Positions 34,571 through 44,701 of a stretch of 64,000 bases of DNA are shown piece by piece. Source of the DNA: Paenibacillus sp. J2TS4 (GTDB lineage Bacteria; Bacillota; Bacilli; Paenibacillales; NBRC-103111); assembly GCF_018403245.1 (NCBI RefSeq), contig NZ_BOSH01000002.1, positions 496,001-560,000 of the forward strand. Reading direction: 5' to 3'. Under the pieces are notes generated by a model. It made no database searches. It was not told where the DNA came from and was given only the letters and a program-made list of their open reading frames with translations. How positions within the stretch are numbered: position 1 is the first letter of the stretch; each line of letters begins with the position of its first letter. A program made the position numbers and the translations under genes.

Positions 34571-35563
34571 CTAAGTGCCCCCTCCTTTTTGGGGAGGCTC
34601 CCAATCCTTCTCCGTCATCACTTGAATCGTCTGACCATCAGAGTGAAGCAGGATATGGCCGTGTAAGCCTGTGGAATAAACCTCTACACCTTTTTTCTCC
34701 AACCTTTCCTTCAGATTCGGACTCTGAAAATTATTCTGGCTCATAATGACGATCTTCGGCGAAACCGCTTGCAGGAATGCTTCCGACGACGAGGTCGATT
34801 CACTGCCGTGATGGGGAATGTCCATCATATCGGACTTCAGCTTTGCTGCCCATGGAGAGGCGGTAAGCTCAATTTCCCGGTGCTTGTAAATGTCCGCAGT
34901 GAATAAAAACGTGCGCTCCCCATACGTCATTCGGAAGACCATCGAATAATCGTTAATTTCTGGTGGGGAGAAGGCTCTCACCGCATCGGGCAACTCCCCC
35001 TTCGGCGGGCTGAGCACTTCGAATCGAACCTGATCGCCAAGCTGAAAAACATCGCCTTCTTCCAGCGTTCGCACAGGAACCTTCTTCTCTTCCATAGGGC
35101 TCATCGCATTGTTATACGCGGAAGATTTCGTGTACGGCAGGTTGACCATATAAAATTGCTTTATTTCCTTTTCCTTCGCCACAGCAGCAAAGCCGCCGAT
35201 GTGGTCAATATGCGGATGCGTATTGAGAGCGATGTCCAGTGTTTCGATTCCCAGTCTGTTCAAATAATCGATCACTTGCGTTCCTGCTTCCGGAAGCCCT
35301 GCGTCAATCAGCATCGTTTGGCCGTCCGGGGATATAATCAGGAAGCTGTCCCCCATCAGGTCCTCGCCTTCCAGAAGAAAATATCGAATGGTCAGCTCAT
35401 CTTTGTAAGCCTCCCTATCGAAAATTTGCTCCGTGCGTACACTCGCCGCTTCCGGTGCCGGCTCCATCGTGGAAGACTCCTTGCTGCAGGCCGTAAGCAG
35501 CAATATAACGGCGAGCGCTGTCCATATCGCTCTGCTGACGACAGTCAAGCGATTGAAGGACAT
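34571..35563 (-). CDS. Lipoprotein with ComEC-type metallo-beta-lactamase domain
   Basis: 330 aa. The lipobox is LLLTACS (Cys at about 26). A metallo-beta-lactamase fold follows: NTHPHIDHIGGFA metal ligands, LIDAGLPEAG, FTADIYKHREIEL, and IPHHGSESTSSS, which is the ComEC/Rec2 C-terminal signature. The rest of ComEC (the membrane channel) is absent, so this is a free-standing, surface-anchored hydrolase, possibly acting on nucleic acids or a lactone. The start has GGAAGGAGG upstream. Confidence 0.85.
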   Translation of the reverse strand: MSFNRLTVVSRAIWTALAVILLLTACSKESSTMEPAPEAASVRTEQIFDREAYKDELTIRYFLLEGEDLMGDSFLIISPDGQTMLIDAGLPEAGTQVIDYLNRLGIETLDIALNTHPHIDHIGGFAAVAKEKEIKQFYMVNLPYTKSSAYNNAMSPMEEKKVPVRTLEEGDVFQLGDQVRFEVLSPPKGELPDAVRAFSPPEINDYSMVFRMTYGERTFLFTADIYKHREIELTASPWAAKLKSDMMDIPHHGSESTSSSEAFLQAVSPKIVIMSQNNFQSPNLKERLEKKGVEVYSTGLHGHILLHSDGQTIQVMTEKDWEPPQKGGGT

Positions 35564-35781
35564 CTCGATAACCTCCTTCCTTGATCATGTAAATTGGGAG
35601 GAGCGTCAAGCCGCCAATCCTCCTTCCAGGAGTCTGTCCGACAGAGCGCGCCCTGGTGACATCCTGCTTAGTCTGCTCCATGGACTCTGCCTCTTGGCGC
35701 CGACAATATGGCTCTTTAAGATTCGTCCATCGTTTCATCGGACGGGACTCCTTGGATGGCGTGGATCGAACGATAATCAGC

Positions 35782-37437
35782 TTAATTGCTTCCCTTGTAA
35801 CGCTCGTAAGCCTGATTGTAAACTTTCATATAATCGTCCAGTCCCATTTTCTTAATCGTATCGACATATTTATCCCAATCGGACATCGGCTGGGAGCCGG
35901 TAATAAATTTCGCTTCCATCTCGGTAATGTAAGACTCGATATCGGAGCCGACCGTAGAGCGGAACTCGGTTTCCTCCTCCGTATAGTTGAAGCCGTTCCA
36001 CAGCTCTTTAACTACATACGGTGCCGCTTTCTCCCCGGCCGCCAATGATTCGGGCAACGTTTCGGAGCCTTTGAAATACTTCTCCTGCACATACCCGGGG
36101 TAGCTGCCGCCAAGCCAAGTAATGTATTTGGCCAACGCTTGGTCCATCGTAAGCCCCTCTGGATTATTGGTAATCTCCTCTACAAACTCCAGCTTGCCTT
36201 CAGGAGTGGTTCGGTAGGTCTGTCCCTCGATGCCCATGAAGTAAAATGTAGCCCCTTCATCACCGAAGAAATGGTCGATCCAGCGAACGGTCGCTTCCGG
36301 GTGCTTGTTCTTATCCGTAATGACAAAAGCTCCCGGCCAGACGGCAGGCACTTTAACGTGAGTGTATAACTGATCGCCGTACGGTCCCTTGAGAGCTCTG
36401 AGACCGACATACCCCGCCTGATTAAGCTGGGTCATCGGATTCGGATTGATGGTCGCCCCGAAGACGCCTTTCTGACCTTTGGCATACAGCGCAGCCGTTT
36501 TGATCGTAAAAATTTCCTTATCGATCAGACCCTCGGTATACAGCTTGCGTACATATTCGATCACTTCCTTGTATTTCGGATCAACGCGGAAGAAACGAAG
36601 CTCATTCGTCTCCGGATCAACATCCACGTATTTATGGCCCAGACCGCGGTTGCCAAAGCCCCATGCTCCCCGAATCTGCTCCAACAGCGGATTGATTCCC
36701 GCGCCGGCATAAGGAATTTCGTCCGCCTCCCCATTCCCGTTCAGATCGGTTTCCTTGACGGCTTTTAAATATTGATACAATTCCTCGGTGGTCGTTGGCT
36801 CCTCCATGTCCAGCTTATCCAGCCATTCCTTGTTCACCCACAGCGGCGTACCGATGAGCATGGGCAAGAATTCCGGGCTGTAGAACGATGGGAAGGAATA
36901 AATGTTGCCGTCCGGCATCGTCAGGCCTTTTTTCAGGTCCGGGTATTTCTCCAACAAACTTTTAAAATTGGGCGCATAATTATCGATCAGGTCATTCAGC
37001 TTGATAAAAGTTCCCTGGGCTCCATACTTCATCAGATCTGCGGCCGGGACCCTTGCAGAATAGAAGGCATCGGGATAGTCGCCGCCGGCCAAAGCCAAAT
37101 TTCGTTTTTCAGTCAAATTCTCGAACGGGACCAGCTGGAAGGTGATGTTCATGTTCGACATCTTGGCGTATTCCTTCCATACGAGTGTTTCCTCGAAATT
37201 GTTGCCGTTCGTTGCCGCTTTTCCTGTAAAAAAAGTAAGGGAAATCGGTTCCTTCACAATCGGCATCCCCGTCTCATTCAAATTTGTAACCTCTTCCTTT
37301 TCCGGCTGGTCACCCTTCCCTTCCGCCGGTTCCTTGCCGCCACTGCAAGCAGCCAACAAGCCGCCGGCCATTGTGACAGTCAACATGGCGGAGATCCATT
37401 TATTACTGCGCATTCCTTCTTCCTCCCTTTTCTCCAA
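35782..37437 (-). CDS. Extracellular sugar-binding lipoprotein of an LplA-type ABC importer
   Basis: 551-aa substrate-binding protein. The signal peptide ends in GGLLAACSGG (lipobox Cys). The large two-lobe fold, length and motifs (GDYPDAFYSAR, YGAQGTFIKLNDLIDNYAPN, GNIYSFPSFY, TTEELYQYLKAVKETDLNGN) match the family-1 binding proteins that work with LplB/LplC permeases in Paenibacillus. There is no ATPase gene nearby; such systems usually share an MsmX-type ATPase. It is transcribed last after the two permeases. Confidence 0.9.
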   Translation of the reverse strand: MEKREEEGMRSNKWISAMLTVTMAGGLLAACSGGKEPAEGKGDQPEKEEVTNLNETGMPIVKEPISLTFFTGKAATNGNNFEETLVWKEYAKMSNMNITFQLVPFENLTEKRNLALAGGDYPDAFYSARVPAADLMKYGAQGTFIKLNDLIDNYAPNFKSLLEKYPDLKKGLTMPDGNIYSFPSFYSPEFLPMLIGTPLWVNKEWLDKLDMEEPTTTEELYQYLKAVKETDLNGNGEADEIPYAGAGINPLLEQIRGAWGFGNRGLGHKYVDVDPETNELRFFRVDPKYKEVIEYVRKLYTEGLIDKEIFTIKTAALYAKGQKGVFGATINPNPMTQLNQAGYVGLRALKGPYGDQLYTHVKVPAVWPGAFVITDKNKHPEATVRWIDHFFGDEGATFYFMGIEGQTYRTTPEGKLEFVEEITNNPEGLTMDQALAKYITWLGGSYPGYVQEKYFKGSETLPESLAAGEKAAPYVVKELWNGFNYTEEETEFRSTVGSDIESYITEMEAKFITGSQPMSDWDKYVDTIKKMGLDDYMKVYNQAYERYKGSN

Positions 37438-37455
37438 AAAGTATCTATCGGCTAG

Positions 37456-37474
37456 TAGGGGGCTTAGCCCCTAA
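37456..37474. promoter_or_regulatory. Intercistronic GC-rich palindrome
   Basis: AGGGGGCTTAGCCCCT lies between the permease stop (37567) and the binding-protein start (37437). It could stabilise or tune the binding-protein mRNA. Confidence 0.35.
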
Positions 37475-37566
37475 CAAACCCAAAATTTGTTACGCACCCA
37501 TCCAAGTGATACATCGCATATCACAAAGCCAATGTCTCCCAACCCCCGGCTCAACCGTGTTGAGAC

Positions 37567-38451
37567 TCAGCCTTTGACGGCGCCGATCATGACGCCTTTG
37601 ACAAAATATTTTTGCAGGAACGGGTACAGCAATAAAACCGGCAAATTGGCTACAATGACGACAGCGTATTTAATCGCTTCGCCTTCCATGACGTTGCGGG
37701 CATGGGAGTCATCACCGACCCCAAGCATCTCCTGCATCTGCCCCTGGATCAGAATTTCCCGCAGAAACAGCTGCAATGGGTATTTGTGGCGGTCGGTCAA
37801 ATACATAAGGGCACTAAAATAGGAGTTCCAGTGGCCAACACTGTAGAACAATATCATGACCGCCAGAATGGGTAAAGACAACGGCAGCACGATTCGCATA
37901 AGGATGCCCAGATTGGAACAGCCGTCTATCGATGCGGCCTCCTGCATCTCATAAGGGATGGAGCTTTGAAAAAAAGTCCGCATGATCAAAATGTTGTATA
38001 CGGATACCGCTCCCGGAATAATGAGCGCCCACATGGAATTGAGCATGCCCAGCTTTTTGACCAGAAGGTAGGTAGGGACCATTCCCCCGCTGAAAAACAT
38101 CGTAAACACCATCAGCGCTGCTATGAGATTACGCCCGTACAAGTCTCTTCGCGAGAGCGGATAGGCCGCCGCCACAGACAGAATCAGGTTGATAGCCGTA
38201 CCGACGGTCGTATACAGGATCGTGTTCATATAGCCGGACAGAATTTCCTGGTTTTGGAATATTTTCTTGTAGCCCATCCACGTAATGTCTTTGGGCCACA
38301 GCCACACCTCCCCCTGCATGACCGCTTCCGGGTTGCTGATGGATGCGGCGAGGACAAAGATCAGCGGATACAGCACGATGACGGATATGACCGCCAGAAT
38401 GGCGTGGACAAGCCCTTCGAACAGCTTATCGCCGAAGCTTGGATTGTTCAT
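37567..38451 (-). CDS. Sugar ABC transporter permease, LplC/YtcP type
   Basis: 294 aa with six membrane segments and the EAA loop EMQEAASIDGCSNLGILMRI. The C-terminus LQKYFVKGVMIGAVKG is diagnostic for this permease type. It starts 12 nt after the LplB-type gene and is followed by the binding protein. Confidence 0.92.
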   Translation of the reverse strand: MNNPSFGDKLFEGLVHAILAVISVIVLYPLIFVLAASISNPEAVMQGEVWLWPKDITWMGYKKIFQNQEILSGYMNTILYTTVGTAINLILSVAAAYPLSRRDLYGRNLIAALMVFTMFFSGGMVPTYLLVKKLGMLNSMWALIIPGAVSVYNILIMRTFFQSSIPYEMQEAASIDGCSNLGILMRIVLPLSLPILAVMILFYSVGHWNSYFSALMYLTDRHKYPLQLFLREILIQGQMQEMLGVGDDSHARNVMEGEAIKYAVVIVANLPVLLLYPFLQKYFVKGVMIGAVKG

Positions 38452-38463
38452 GCTCTACACCTC

Positions 38464-39423
38464 CTACCATAAACTTGTATCATTCACTTTGCGGGCAATC
38501 CGGTTAACAATAACGAGCAGGATGAAGTTGACAACGGAGTTGAACAGCCCGACCGCCGCAGAATAGCTATATTGCCCGTCAATGATTCCTTTGCGGTATA
38601 CATGGGTGGCAATAACGTCCGAGGCCGGCATATTCAGCGAATTTTGCATTAGAAATACTTTCTCGAAGCCGACGCTGAGCAAAGAACCCATATTCAGAAT
38701 AAGTAAAATGGTGATCGTCGGAACGATCCCCGGCAAATTGATATGCCAGATACGCTGCCAACGGCTGGCTCCATCTACGCGGGCCGCTTCATGCAGTTGC
38801 GGATCGATCCCGGTCAAGGCGGCGAGATAAATAATCGAACTCCAACCCATCTGCTGCCAAACCCCCGAAAGGACATATACGGATTTGAACCAGGCAGGCT
38901 CGGTCAGGAATTCGACCGGTTCTCCACGGAACCATATAATGACCAGATTAATCAGACCGGTCTGCGGTGACAGAAAAATAAGGATCATTCCCACCATGAC
39001 AACCGTGGACAGGAAATGCGGCGCGTATGTGACCGTTTGCACAAAACGGCTGAACGTTCTCGATCGAACCTCGTTAATCATCAACGCCAGAATAATAGGA
39101 ACCGGGAAGCCGACGAACAGCTGATACAGCCCGATGCCAAGAGTGTTTTTGAGCAGCCGCCAGAAATAATAGCTTTGAAAAAAACGTTCGAAATGCTGAA
39201 AACCTACCCAGGGGCTGCCCCAAATGCCTTTGGTTGCGATAAAGTTCTTGAATGCAATCTGCACGCCGTACATCGGAACATATTCAAAGAGAATAAAGAA
39301 CGCGATGACCGGCGCCAAGAGCAAATACAAGTCCCAGTTTTTCCGAATCCGTTTTGTGATCACGGACCTTTTTCTACTGAGACCCATCTCCGCCTGCACC
39401 GGCGGTAATGGTTGTTTTGACAA
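38464..39423 (-). CDS. Sugar ABC transporter permease, LplB type
   Basis: 319 aa. It has a basic cytoplasmic N-terminus, the first helix LYLLLAPVIAFFILFEYVPM, the family phrase GSPWVGFQHFERFF, and the EAA loop LHEAARVDGASRWQRI. It is the first gene of the permease-permease-binding-protein operon and is divergent from the AraC-type sensor, which probably controls it. Confidence 0.92.
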   Translation of the reverse strand: MSKQPLPPVQAEMGLSRKRSVITKRIRKNWDLYLLLAPVIAFFILFEYVPMYGVQIAFKNFIATKGIWGSPWVGFQHFERFFQSYYFWRLLKNTLGIGLYQLFVGFPVPIILALMINEVRSRTFSRFVQTVTYAPHFLSTVVMVGMILIFLSPQTGLINLVIIWFRGEPVEFLTEPAWFKSVYVLSGVWQQMGWSSIIYLAALTGIDPQLHEAARVDGASRWQRIWHINLPGIVPTITILLILNMGSLLSVGFEKVFLMQNSLNMPASDVIATHVYRKGIIDGQYSYSAAVGLFNSVVNFILLVIVNRIARKVNDTSLW

Positions 39424-39557
39424 GCTCCCACCCTCCTTCGTCTATTCAATCCGGAGCATACCAGAGCACCCCGAGAAATTGAATATACACTTCTTTCGGT
39501 AGCTTGCAGCACATTGTCATGCAGAAAAAAATGATAACTATATAAAAAAGGGCATGT

Positions 39558-39585
39558 TTTACAATAAATCGACTTTAAGTATAAT
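39558..39585 (+). promoter_or_regulatory. Promoter of the AraC-type sensor gene
   Basis: TTTACA at 39558-39563 and TATAAT at 39580-39585 are 16 bases apart. Confidence 0.5.
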
Positions 39586-39599
39586 GAATACATATTTGA

Positions 39600-39613
39600 T
39601 GTAAGCGCTTCTA
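39600..39613 (+). promoter_or_regulatory. cre-like catabolite-repression site
   Basis: TGTAAGCGCTTCTA fits the CcpA consensus TGNAANCGNNNNCA except for the penultimate base. It lies just downstream of the -10, where binding would block initiation or elongation. Confidence 0.5.
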
Positions 39614-39655
39614 TTAATAGGAAGCCCTGATTAAACGGTAAGGGAGCATGTTCGA

Positions 39656-41917
39656 TTGAAATGGGCCGTATTGAATCGCCAAAGCTTAGTCTTCAAAGTT
39701 TTTTTCAGCTTTCTCGTCATCATTTTGCTTTTTTCCGTTTTTAATCTGCTGTCCGTCCACTTGTTCAACCAAAGCGTGCAAAACGAAATTATCCAATACA
39801 ACCGCTTGATACTGAAAAACACGGTGGAACGGTACCAAACGCATATCGAGAGGGTCAAGACACTGCTGTTCGACATCTATATGAATGAGCAAGTCGTAGC
39901 TTTCAACCGTAAGCTGCACAGGAAAACAGAGGCGGAAATCGATTATTGGAAAGCTGGGGATGTGGTGAAGAGTGTTCGCTCGCCGGCGTACAACCCGATG
40001 TTTTTTCTTAACAATCTGTTTCTTTATTTCGATTCACGATCTTTAATAGTAGAAAAAGAAGGAACTGTCGAGGCGGAGATGCTGTTCTCCCAGTTTTACG
40101 AGAGTGATGCCTATCCCCTATCCTATTGGAAGGAGCAAATGAACCGTAACAGCAACTATGTGCTGCATCCGGAAGCAACGTTTACCGTTTCTACCGTAAA
40201 TTCGTCGGTGGATGTTCAGCTCATCCCGTTTTCATTCCGGGCAACTTCGTCCAATTACATGCTCATCGCTCTGCTGGACGCGCGGGCACTGCAGGAAGCG
40301 TTCTACGGAATCGATAACCGGCATTTCATGATTGTGACGCAGGACGGATCGCTTCTCTACCGTTCCTCCGACACGCTGTCGGCGAACGATATCCCCGTCT
40401 TCGCCAACGGTAAAGAATACGGCTTGGTCGGCAATTATTATTTCTTCATCGAAAGAACGGCCGACCTCACTTATGTGACGGCGGTGCCTTATGCGAATAT
40501 TGCTTCTCAAGTCCGGAACGCAAGTCTGCTGCTACTTCTGATTTGTATCGTGTCTATTGTGATCGGGGTGTTTGCCAGCGTGTTCTTTAGCCGCAAGATC
40601 AACCGGCCTGTGAAACAGATGGTTACATCGATTATGCGCAGGGACCCGGTCAAGCTGCAGAGCGCTATTCTCGAGTTCGACTTGATTCATCAGAACATTT
40701 ATGAGCTGATGAAGGAGAAGGAAACGATCCAGAAAGACCTGACCGGCAAAAGATCGCTGTTGACCAGCTTTGGCTACATCAACAAATTGAAGGCGATAAC
40801 GTCCGATATTAACGAATGGAAAGATATCGCCGAGATGGATGAACCGTTCGTGATCGTGCTCTATCAGCTTCATTTCAAGACACGGACCGTAGCCAGCAGC
40901 CAGATGCAGACGGATCGGATGGCTTATTACATTCAGGAGTATATCAATGTCGTCATTTCGGAAAGAATGCCTTCCTCTCATACGTTTCAAATCGAGAATA
41001 ACCAGATTCTCTCCCTCATCCGAGCCGAGGAAATACCGGGGGCACTGGACGAGACGCTGACGATGCTGAAGGAGATTCTGGATCGCGACCAATCCTATTT
41101 TTTGGTGACCATCGCTGTAAGCTCGATCTATGGCCAGGCGGCCGATCTTAACGATGCTTACCGCCAGGTGTTAAAGCTGGCCGAGCAGGCAAGACCGCTC
41201 GATGAGACCCAGGTGATCCGCGAATACCGGCGAGTGCCCGCCCATCCCGTGCTTACGGTGCCCCAGGAGCAGGAGCTGTACGCCAATTTGCAGGCGGGCA
41301 ACCACCTTTTCTGCATCGCCTTCATGGAACGGATATTGGATCAGTTGGATAAAAAAGAAGCGAGCCTTCAGCAGCTTCGCGAGCTCGCTCTGGGAGTCAT
41401 CGTGAGGGTAGCCAAAATGCTGGAGCCCTACGGGGAAGATGCGGATTCCTCCATGCGGCAGACGCAGCTTGAGCTTATGCAGGAATGCTGCACCATTGAG
41501 CAGTTCAAGCAGTTTCTTGCCCAACTGTTACATACCGCTGGAGCGATCATTCAGTCGAGAAAACAAGGCGAGGATCCGACCATTGCCTTCGTCATGGATT
41601 ATGTGGAGAACCGGTTTGCCGAAGATTTGTCGCTCGATCTGCTGGCCGATAAACTGAACTTGTCCGTAGCCTACTTGTCGGTCTATATTAAGGAAAAAAC
41701 GGGGGCTAATTTCAGCGAACACATTAATGCCGTTCGTATAAGCAAAGCGAAGGAGATGCTGCTCGATACCGATCTCAGCGTGAAGGAAATCAGTCTGAGG
41801 ATCGGTTACCGCAACGTAACCTCCTTCATCCGAATGTTCAAGAAGATAACGGGCATACCGCCGGGAGAATACCGAAAAAGCAAAATGTTCGAATCCGGAG
41901 TCGGAGAGATGCCTTGA
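39656..41917 (+). CDS. Membrane-anchored AraC-family regulator with extracellular sensor
   Basis: 753 aa. TM1 is at about 15-36, followed by an extracytoplasmic Cache-like domain (about 37-288) and TM2 at about 289-312. A cytoplasmic HAMP-like and helical region follows, then a C-terminal double helix-turn-helix (about 655-745, LSLDLLADKLNLSVAYLSVY, VKEISLRIGYRNVTSFIRMF). The architecture is the one-protein transmembrane regulator common beside LplABC operons in Paenibacillus. The start is a TTG with AAGGGAG nine bases upstream. It is divergent from the ABC operon and carries a cre-like box, suggesting control by external sugar and catabolite state. Confidence 0.9.
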   Translation: MKWAVLNRQSLVFKVFFSFLVIILLFSVFNLLSVHLFNQSVQNEIIQYNRLILKNTVERYQTHIERVKTLLFDIYMNEQVVAFNRKLHRKTEAEIDYWKAGDVVKSVRSPAYNPMFFLNNLFLYFDSRSLIVEKEGTVEAEMLFSQFYESDAYPLSYWKEQMNRNSNYVLHPEATFTVSTVNSSVDVQLIPFSFRATSSNYMLIALLDARALQEAFYGIDNRHFMIVTQDGSLLYRSSDTLSANDIPVFANGKEYGLVGNYYFFIERTADLTYVTAVPYANIASQVRNASLLLLLICIVSIVIGVFASVFFSRKINRPVKQMVTSIMRRDPVKLQSAILEFDLIHQNIYELMKEKETIQKDLTGKRSLLTSFGYINKLKAITSDINEWKDIAEMDEPFVIVLYQLHFKTRTVASSQMQTDRMAYYIQEYINVVISERMPSSHTFQIENNQILSLIRAEEIPGALDETLTMLKEILDRDQSYFLVTIAVSSIYGQAADLNDAYRQVLKLAEQARPLDETQVIREYRRVPAHPVLTVPQEQELYANLQAGNHLFCIAFMERILDQLDKKEASLQQLRELALGVIVRVAKMLEPYGEDADSSMRQTQLELMQECCTIEQFKQFLAQLLHTAGAIIQSRKQGEDPTIAFVMDYVENRFAEDLSLDLLADKLNLSVAYLSVYIKEKTGANFSEHINAVRISKAKEMLLDTDLSVKEISLRIGYRNVTSFIRMFKKITGIPPGEYRKSKMFESGVGEMP

Positions 41918-41942
41918 GCTGAGATGCCCCGACCCAGATATT

Positions 41943-41956
41943 GTGGCACTAAAGAA
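41943..41956 (+). repeat. GTGGCACTAAAGAA core, copy 2 (family B)
   Basis: Identical 14-bp core to those at 32097 and 47993, 26 nt past the AraC-type gene. The downstream sequence differs and runs into the terminator. Confidence 0.55.
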
Positions 41957-41991
41957 AAGTTCACCTCATGTTCCCGCCAGAACGACAAATC

Positions 41992-42037
41992 GCCCGGGAG
42001 GACTTCTTCACAGAAGGTCCCTCCCGGGCTGATTTTT
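41992..42037 (+). terminator. Strong rho-independent terminator after the AraC-type gene
   Basis: GCCCGGGAGgaCTTCT pairs with AGAAGgtCCCTCCCGGGC, followed by TGATTTTT. Confidence 0.88.
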
Positions 42038-42067
42038 CGGCAATAATAATTACTCATGACCTTTCAG

Positions 42068-42150
42068 TGGGGACTAGGTGCACTTTACCTCTTTTCCACT
42101 CTCATGGGCCATTCATGAGGAAACAAGTGCCATTATACCTTTAATTCCCC
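42068..42150. repeat. Degenerate repeat units related to the 51.4 kb array (family C)
   Basis: AGGTGCACTTTACCTCTT and AAGTGCCATTATACCTTTAA resemble the AGGTGCACTTTAGCACCTTA units of 51405-51590. Confidence 0.4.
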
Positions 42151-42187
42151 ACTCCAGGTTCAATTAAAAGCAGTTCAATGGGCCGGT

Positions 42188-43939
42188 TCACAAAACAAAA
42201 TAAAAAGCAACGCCCCGCTTCGTGTTGGCGACTCCGTACTCGCTTTCATGCAGCTCCAGAATATGCTTGACAATGGCGAGTCCGAGCCCGGTTCCTCCGG
42301 TTTTTCGATTACGGGACCGCTCTGCGCGATAGAACCTTTCCCACACGTGCTCCAGCTGATCCTCCGGTATCGGTTCCCCTTCGTTCTCAATGGACATCCG
42401 CATTTTGTCCTCTTCGTTATCGATCCTGACCGTAATCTCGTTGCCAGCGGTTGCATACCGGATCGCGTTCATCAGGATATTGAAGATAACCTGCTCGATT
42501 TTTTCCTGATCCGCATAGACGACCGGCTCGCTGGCTGTAACGGTCACCACCTTCAACTGCTTTTCATTCAGATGATGGGACAGCTTATCGACAATTTCCT
42601 CCATCAGCTCGCTAACACAAAAGCTGGTTTTTCTCAGCCTGATCGTTTTGGTCTCCAGCTTAGTAAGCTCCAGCATGTCTTTTACGAGGTTTTCCATCTT
42701 TCCGGTCTCATCCAGAATGACCTCGATATATCGCTCCCGCTTATTTTCACCCACCCCGTCCTTCAAGCCTTCCGCAAAGCCTTTGACAATGCTGAGCGGC
42801 GTTTTTAACTCATGAGAGGTGTTAGACATAAATTCCTTCTGCATCCGTTCGATCCGCTGCTTCTGCTCCATTTCCTCCTGAAGCTGATGATTGGTCTCTT
42901 GCAACTGCTTCAGAGTATCATCCAGCTTCTCAGACAGACTGTTCAAGCTGTCGGACAGGCTTCCGAACTCATCGTTGCTGCGGATGGGAGACTTCACCGA
43001 AAAATCGAGCTTCGCCATGCGAAGGGCAATCCGATTCAAGGAAAGAAGCGGCTTGGAAACGATTTTGGAAAAAATCAGGGACAGAAGCAGGATTAGGGCA
43101 AAGCCACCTATCCCGATGTATACATAAAATAATTGCAGCGCGTCGTTCGCTTCACTAATCTGCTGCAAGGAGGTTAACGCCATGATCAACTCGCTAACCT
43201 GCCCGTCCCGCATCACGGGTTGAATAGCGATTAGAGAGCGGATTCCCGTCCATGGCTCCGTCCATTCCGCCGACAGAATATGACCATTGTGCAGTCGGGC
43301 AGCATGAGCCTCCGACAGCGGAAACCATTCGTCCAGGGCGAGAAACAGAAGGCCTTGCCGCAAATTCCATTGGTTGGGACCCGGCAGCAATAAATCGGTA
43401 ATCGTACCGGAAACTCGATCGAGCTCTTCCGGCTCTTCAATCCCCTTCAAAGTGCCGATGTCCTTTACGCCCGGTTTTTTGATGACGAGCGGAAACAGAA
43501 AATCATTCGTCTCATCCTCATACAGTCCCTCAGCTTCTATCTTGTCTCCGAGCGTAAGATTCGCGTTCCATAAATTTTCCAGATCCGAATGGTTAAATAA
43601 GGAGAGAGAAATCTTGACACTGTGACCGTCTTCCTCCTGAACGACGATACGGAACGGATTGTCATACTTCACTTTGCCGTCCGGATTCAGAATCGCTAAC
43701 TGGGATTTATTATGAGTCATGAACAACGCGATTTCCCGGCTCATGCGCTTGTCATCCCACTGCTGCGTTACATAATATTGTTCGAAAGCCTTCAGCTTTC
43801 TTTCCAAATCGGCGCCTTTCTTCTGCTGATAAAATTTCTCGAAAAACAGCAGCTGCCCCAGCATGATGATCGCATAGAATAATAGAAAGAAGAGTGCTGT
43901 AATCGCAAACAGTTTGAAAATTACGCCTCTTTTTTTCAT
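42188..43939 (-). CDS. Sensor histidine kinase (paralogue of 59864-61684)
   Basis: 583 aa. TM1 is at about 8-31, followed by a large extracytoplasmic domain (about 32-270), TM2 at about 271-293 and HAMP. HisKA has NTSHELKTPLSIVKGFAEGL (His about 375). The ATPase domain has NILMNAIRYATAG and RKTGGTGLGLAIVKHILELH. The C-terminal phrase YGVANTKRGVAFYF is shared with the kinase at 59.9 kb. Its start overlaps the response regulator stop by 4 nt. The partner genes are probably the divergent pseudo-PssA/DedA pair. Confidence 0.92.
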   Translation of the reverse strand: MKKRGVIFKLFAITALFFLLFYAIIMLGQLLFFEKFYQQKKGADLERKLKAFEQYYVTQQWDDKRMSREIALFMTHNKSQLAILNPDGKVKYDNPFRIVVQEEDGHSVKISLSLFNHSDLENLWNANLTLGDKIEAEGLYEDETNDFLFPLVIKKPGVKDIGTLKGIEEPEELDRVSGTITDLLLPGPNQWNLRQGLLFLALDEWFPLSEAHAARLHNGHILSAEWTEPWTGIRSLIAIQPVMRDGQVSELIMALTSLQQISEANDALQLFYVYIGIGGFALILLLSLIFSKIVSKPLLSLNRIALRMAKLDFSVKSPIRSNDEFGSLSDSLNSLSEKLDDTLKQLQETNHQLQEEMEQKQRIERMQKEFMSNTSHELKTPLSIVKGFAEGLKDGVGENKRERYIEVILDETGKMENLVKDMLELTKLETKTIRLRKTSFCVSELMEEIVDKLSHHLNEKQLKVVTVTASEPVVYADQEKIEQVIFNILMNAIRYATAGNEITVRIDNEEDKMRMSIENEGEPIPEDQLEHVWERFYRAERSRNRKTGGTGLGLAIVKHILELHESEYGVANTKRGVAFYFVL

Positions 43940-44616
43940 TGATCTTCCTCAAATTTATAGCCGGCCCGGATGACTGTCCGAATATGACGAGCCTCATCTC
44001 CCAGCTTGCTCCGCAATTTTTTGATATGCGTATCTACAACCCGCAAATCCCCGAAGTAATCGAACCCCCATACGTGATCGAGAATAGTTTCCCGGGAAAG
44101 CACGATGCCGGCATTTTTGATTAAATATAAAAGCAATTCATATTCCTTCGGTGTCAAATCGATTCGAGTTCCGTCCAAATCGACCAGATGAGCCCGCTTG
44201 TTGATAACAACCCGGCCAAACGTGACCAGGTGATCTTTTTTACCGATCGTGCCTTCCACCCGTTTCATTAATGTTTTGGCCCGGGCCACCAGCACCTTTG
44301 GGCTAAAAGGCTTGGTGACATAATCATCCGCCCCTAATTCGAAACCCATCATTTTATCATCATCTTCTGATTTGGCGGTCAGCATAATGATCGGAATGTC
44401 CGACTTGGCGCGAATCGATTTGCAAACCGTCCAGCCATCGCATTCGGGCATCAGAATATCGAGGATAACAAGGTCCACTTTCATGTGTGCCAGCATATCT
44501 AACGCTTGTCTGCCGTTCTCCGCCTCATAAACCGTCCAATGGTCCCGTTCAAAGTAATCCGCAACGATTTCACGGATTCGGCTTTCATCTTCAATAAGAA
44601 GAACCTTCCTTTTCAT
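43936..44616 (-). CDS. OmpR-family response regulator
   Basis: 226 aa from the ATG at 44616 (MKRKVLLIEDESRIRE), which has CTGGAGG upstream; the eight extra upstream codons lack support. The receiver domain has VDLVILDILMPECDG (phospho-Asp), TAKSEDDDK and DDYVTKPFSPK. The winged-helix output domain has DLTPKEYELLLYLIKNAGI and DTHIKKLRSKLGDEA. It forms a pair with the kinase that follows and is paralogous to the regulator at 61681-62358. Confidence 0.93.
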   Translation of the reverse strand: MKRKVLLIEDESRIREIVADYFERDHWTVYEAENGRQALDMLAHMKVDLVILDILMPECDGWTVCKSIRAKSDIPIIMLTAKSEDDDKMMGFELGADDYVTKPFSPKVLVARAKTLMKRVEGTIGKKDHLVTFGRVVINKRAHLVDLDGTRIDLTPKEYELLLYLIKNAGIVLSRETILDHVWGFDYFGDLRVVDTHIKKLRSKLGDEARHIRTVIRAGYKFEEDQ

Positions 44617-44701
44617 GTGTGCCTCCAGTTTCCAAGTCACCTCTGGCCTGCCCCTTTCATCGATAAAGGCAATATAACCGGCAGCCGCGACCGGCGGCTT
44701 T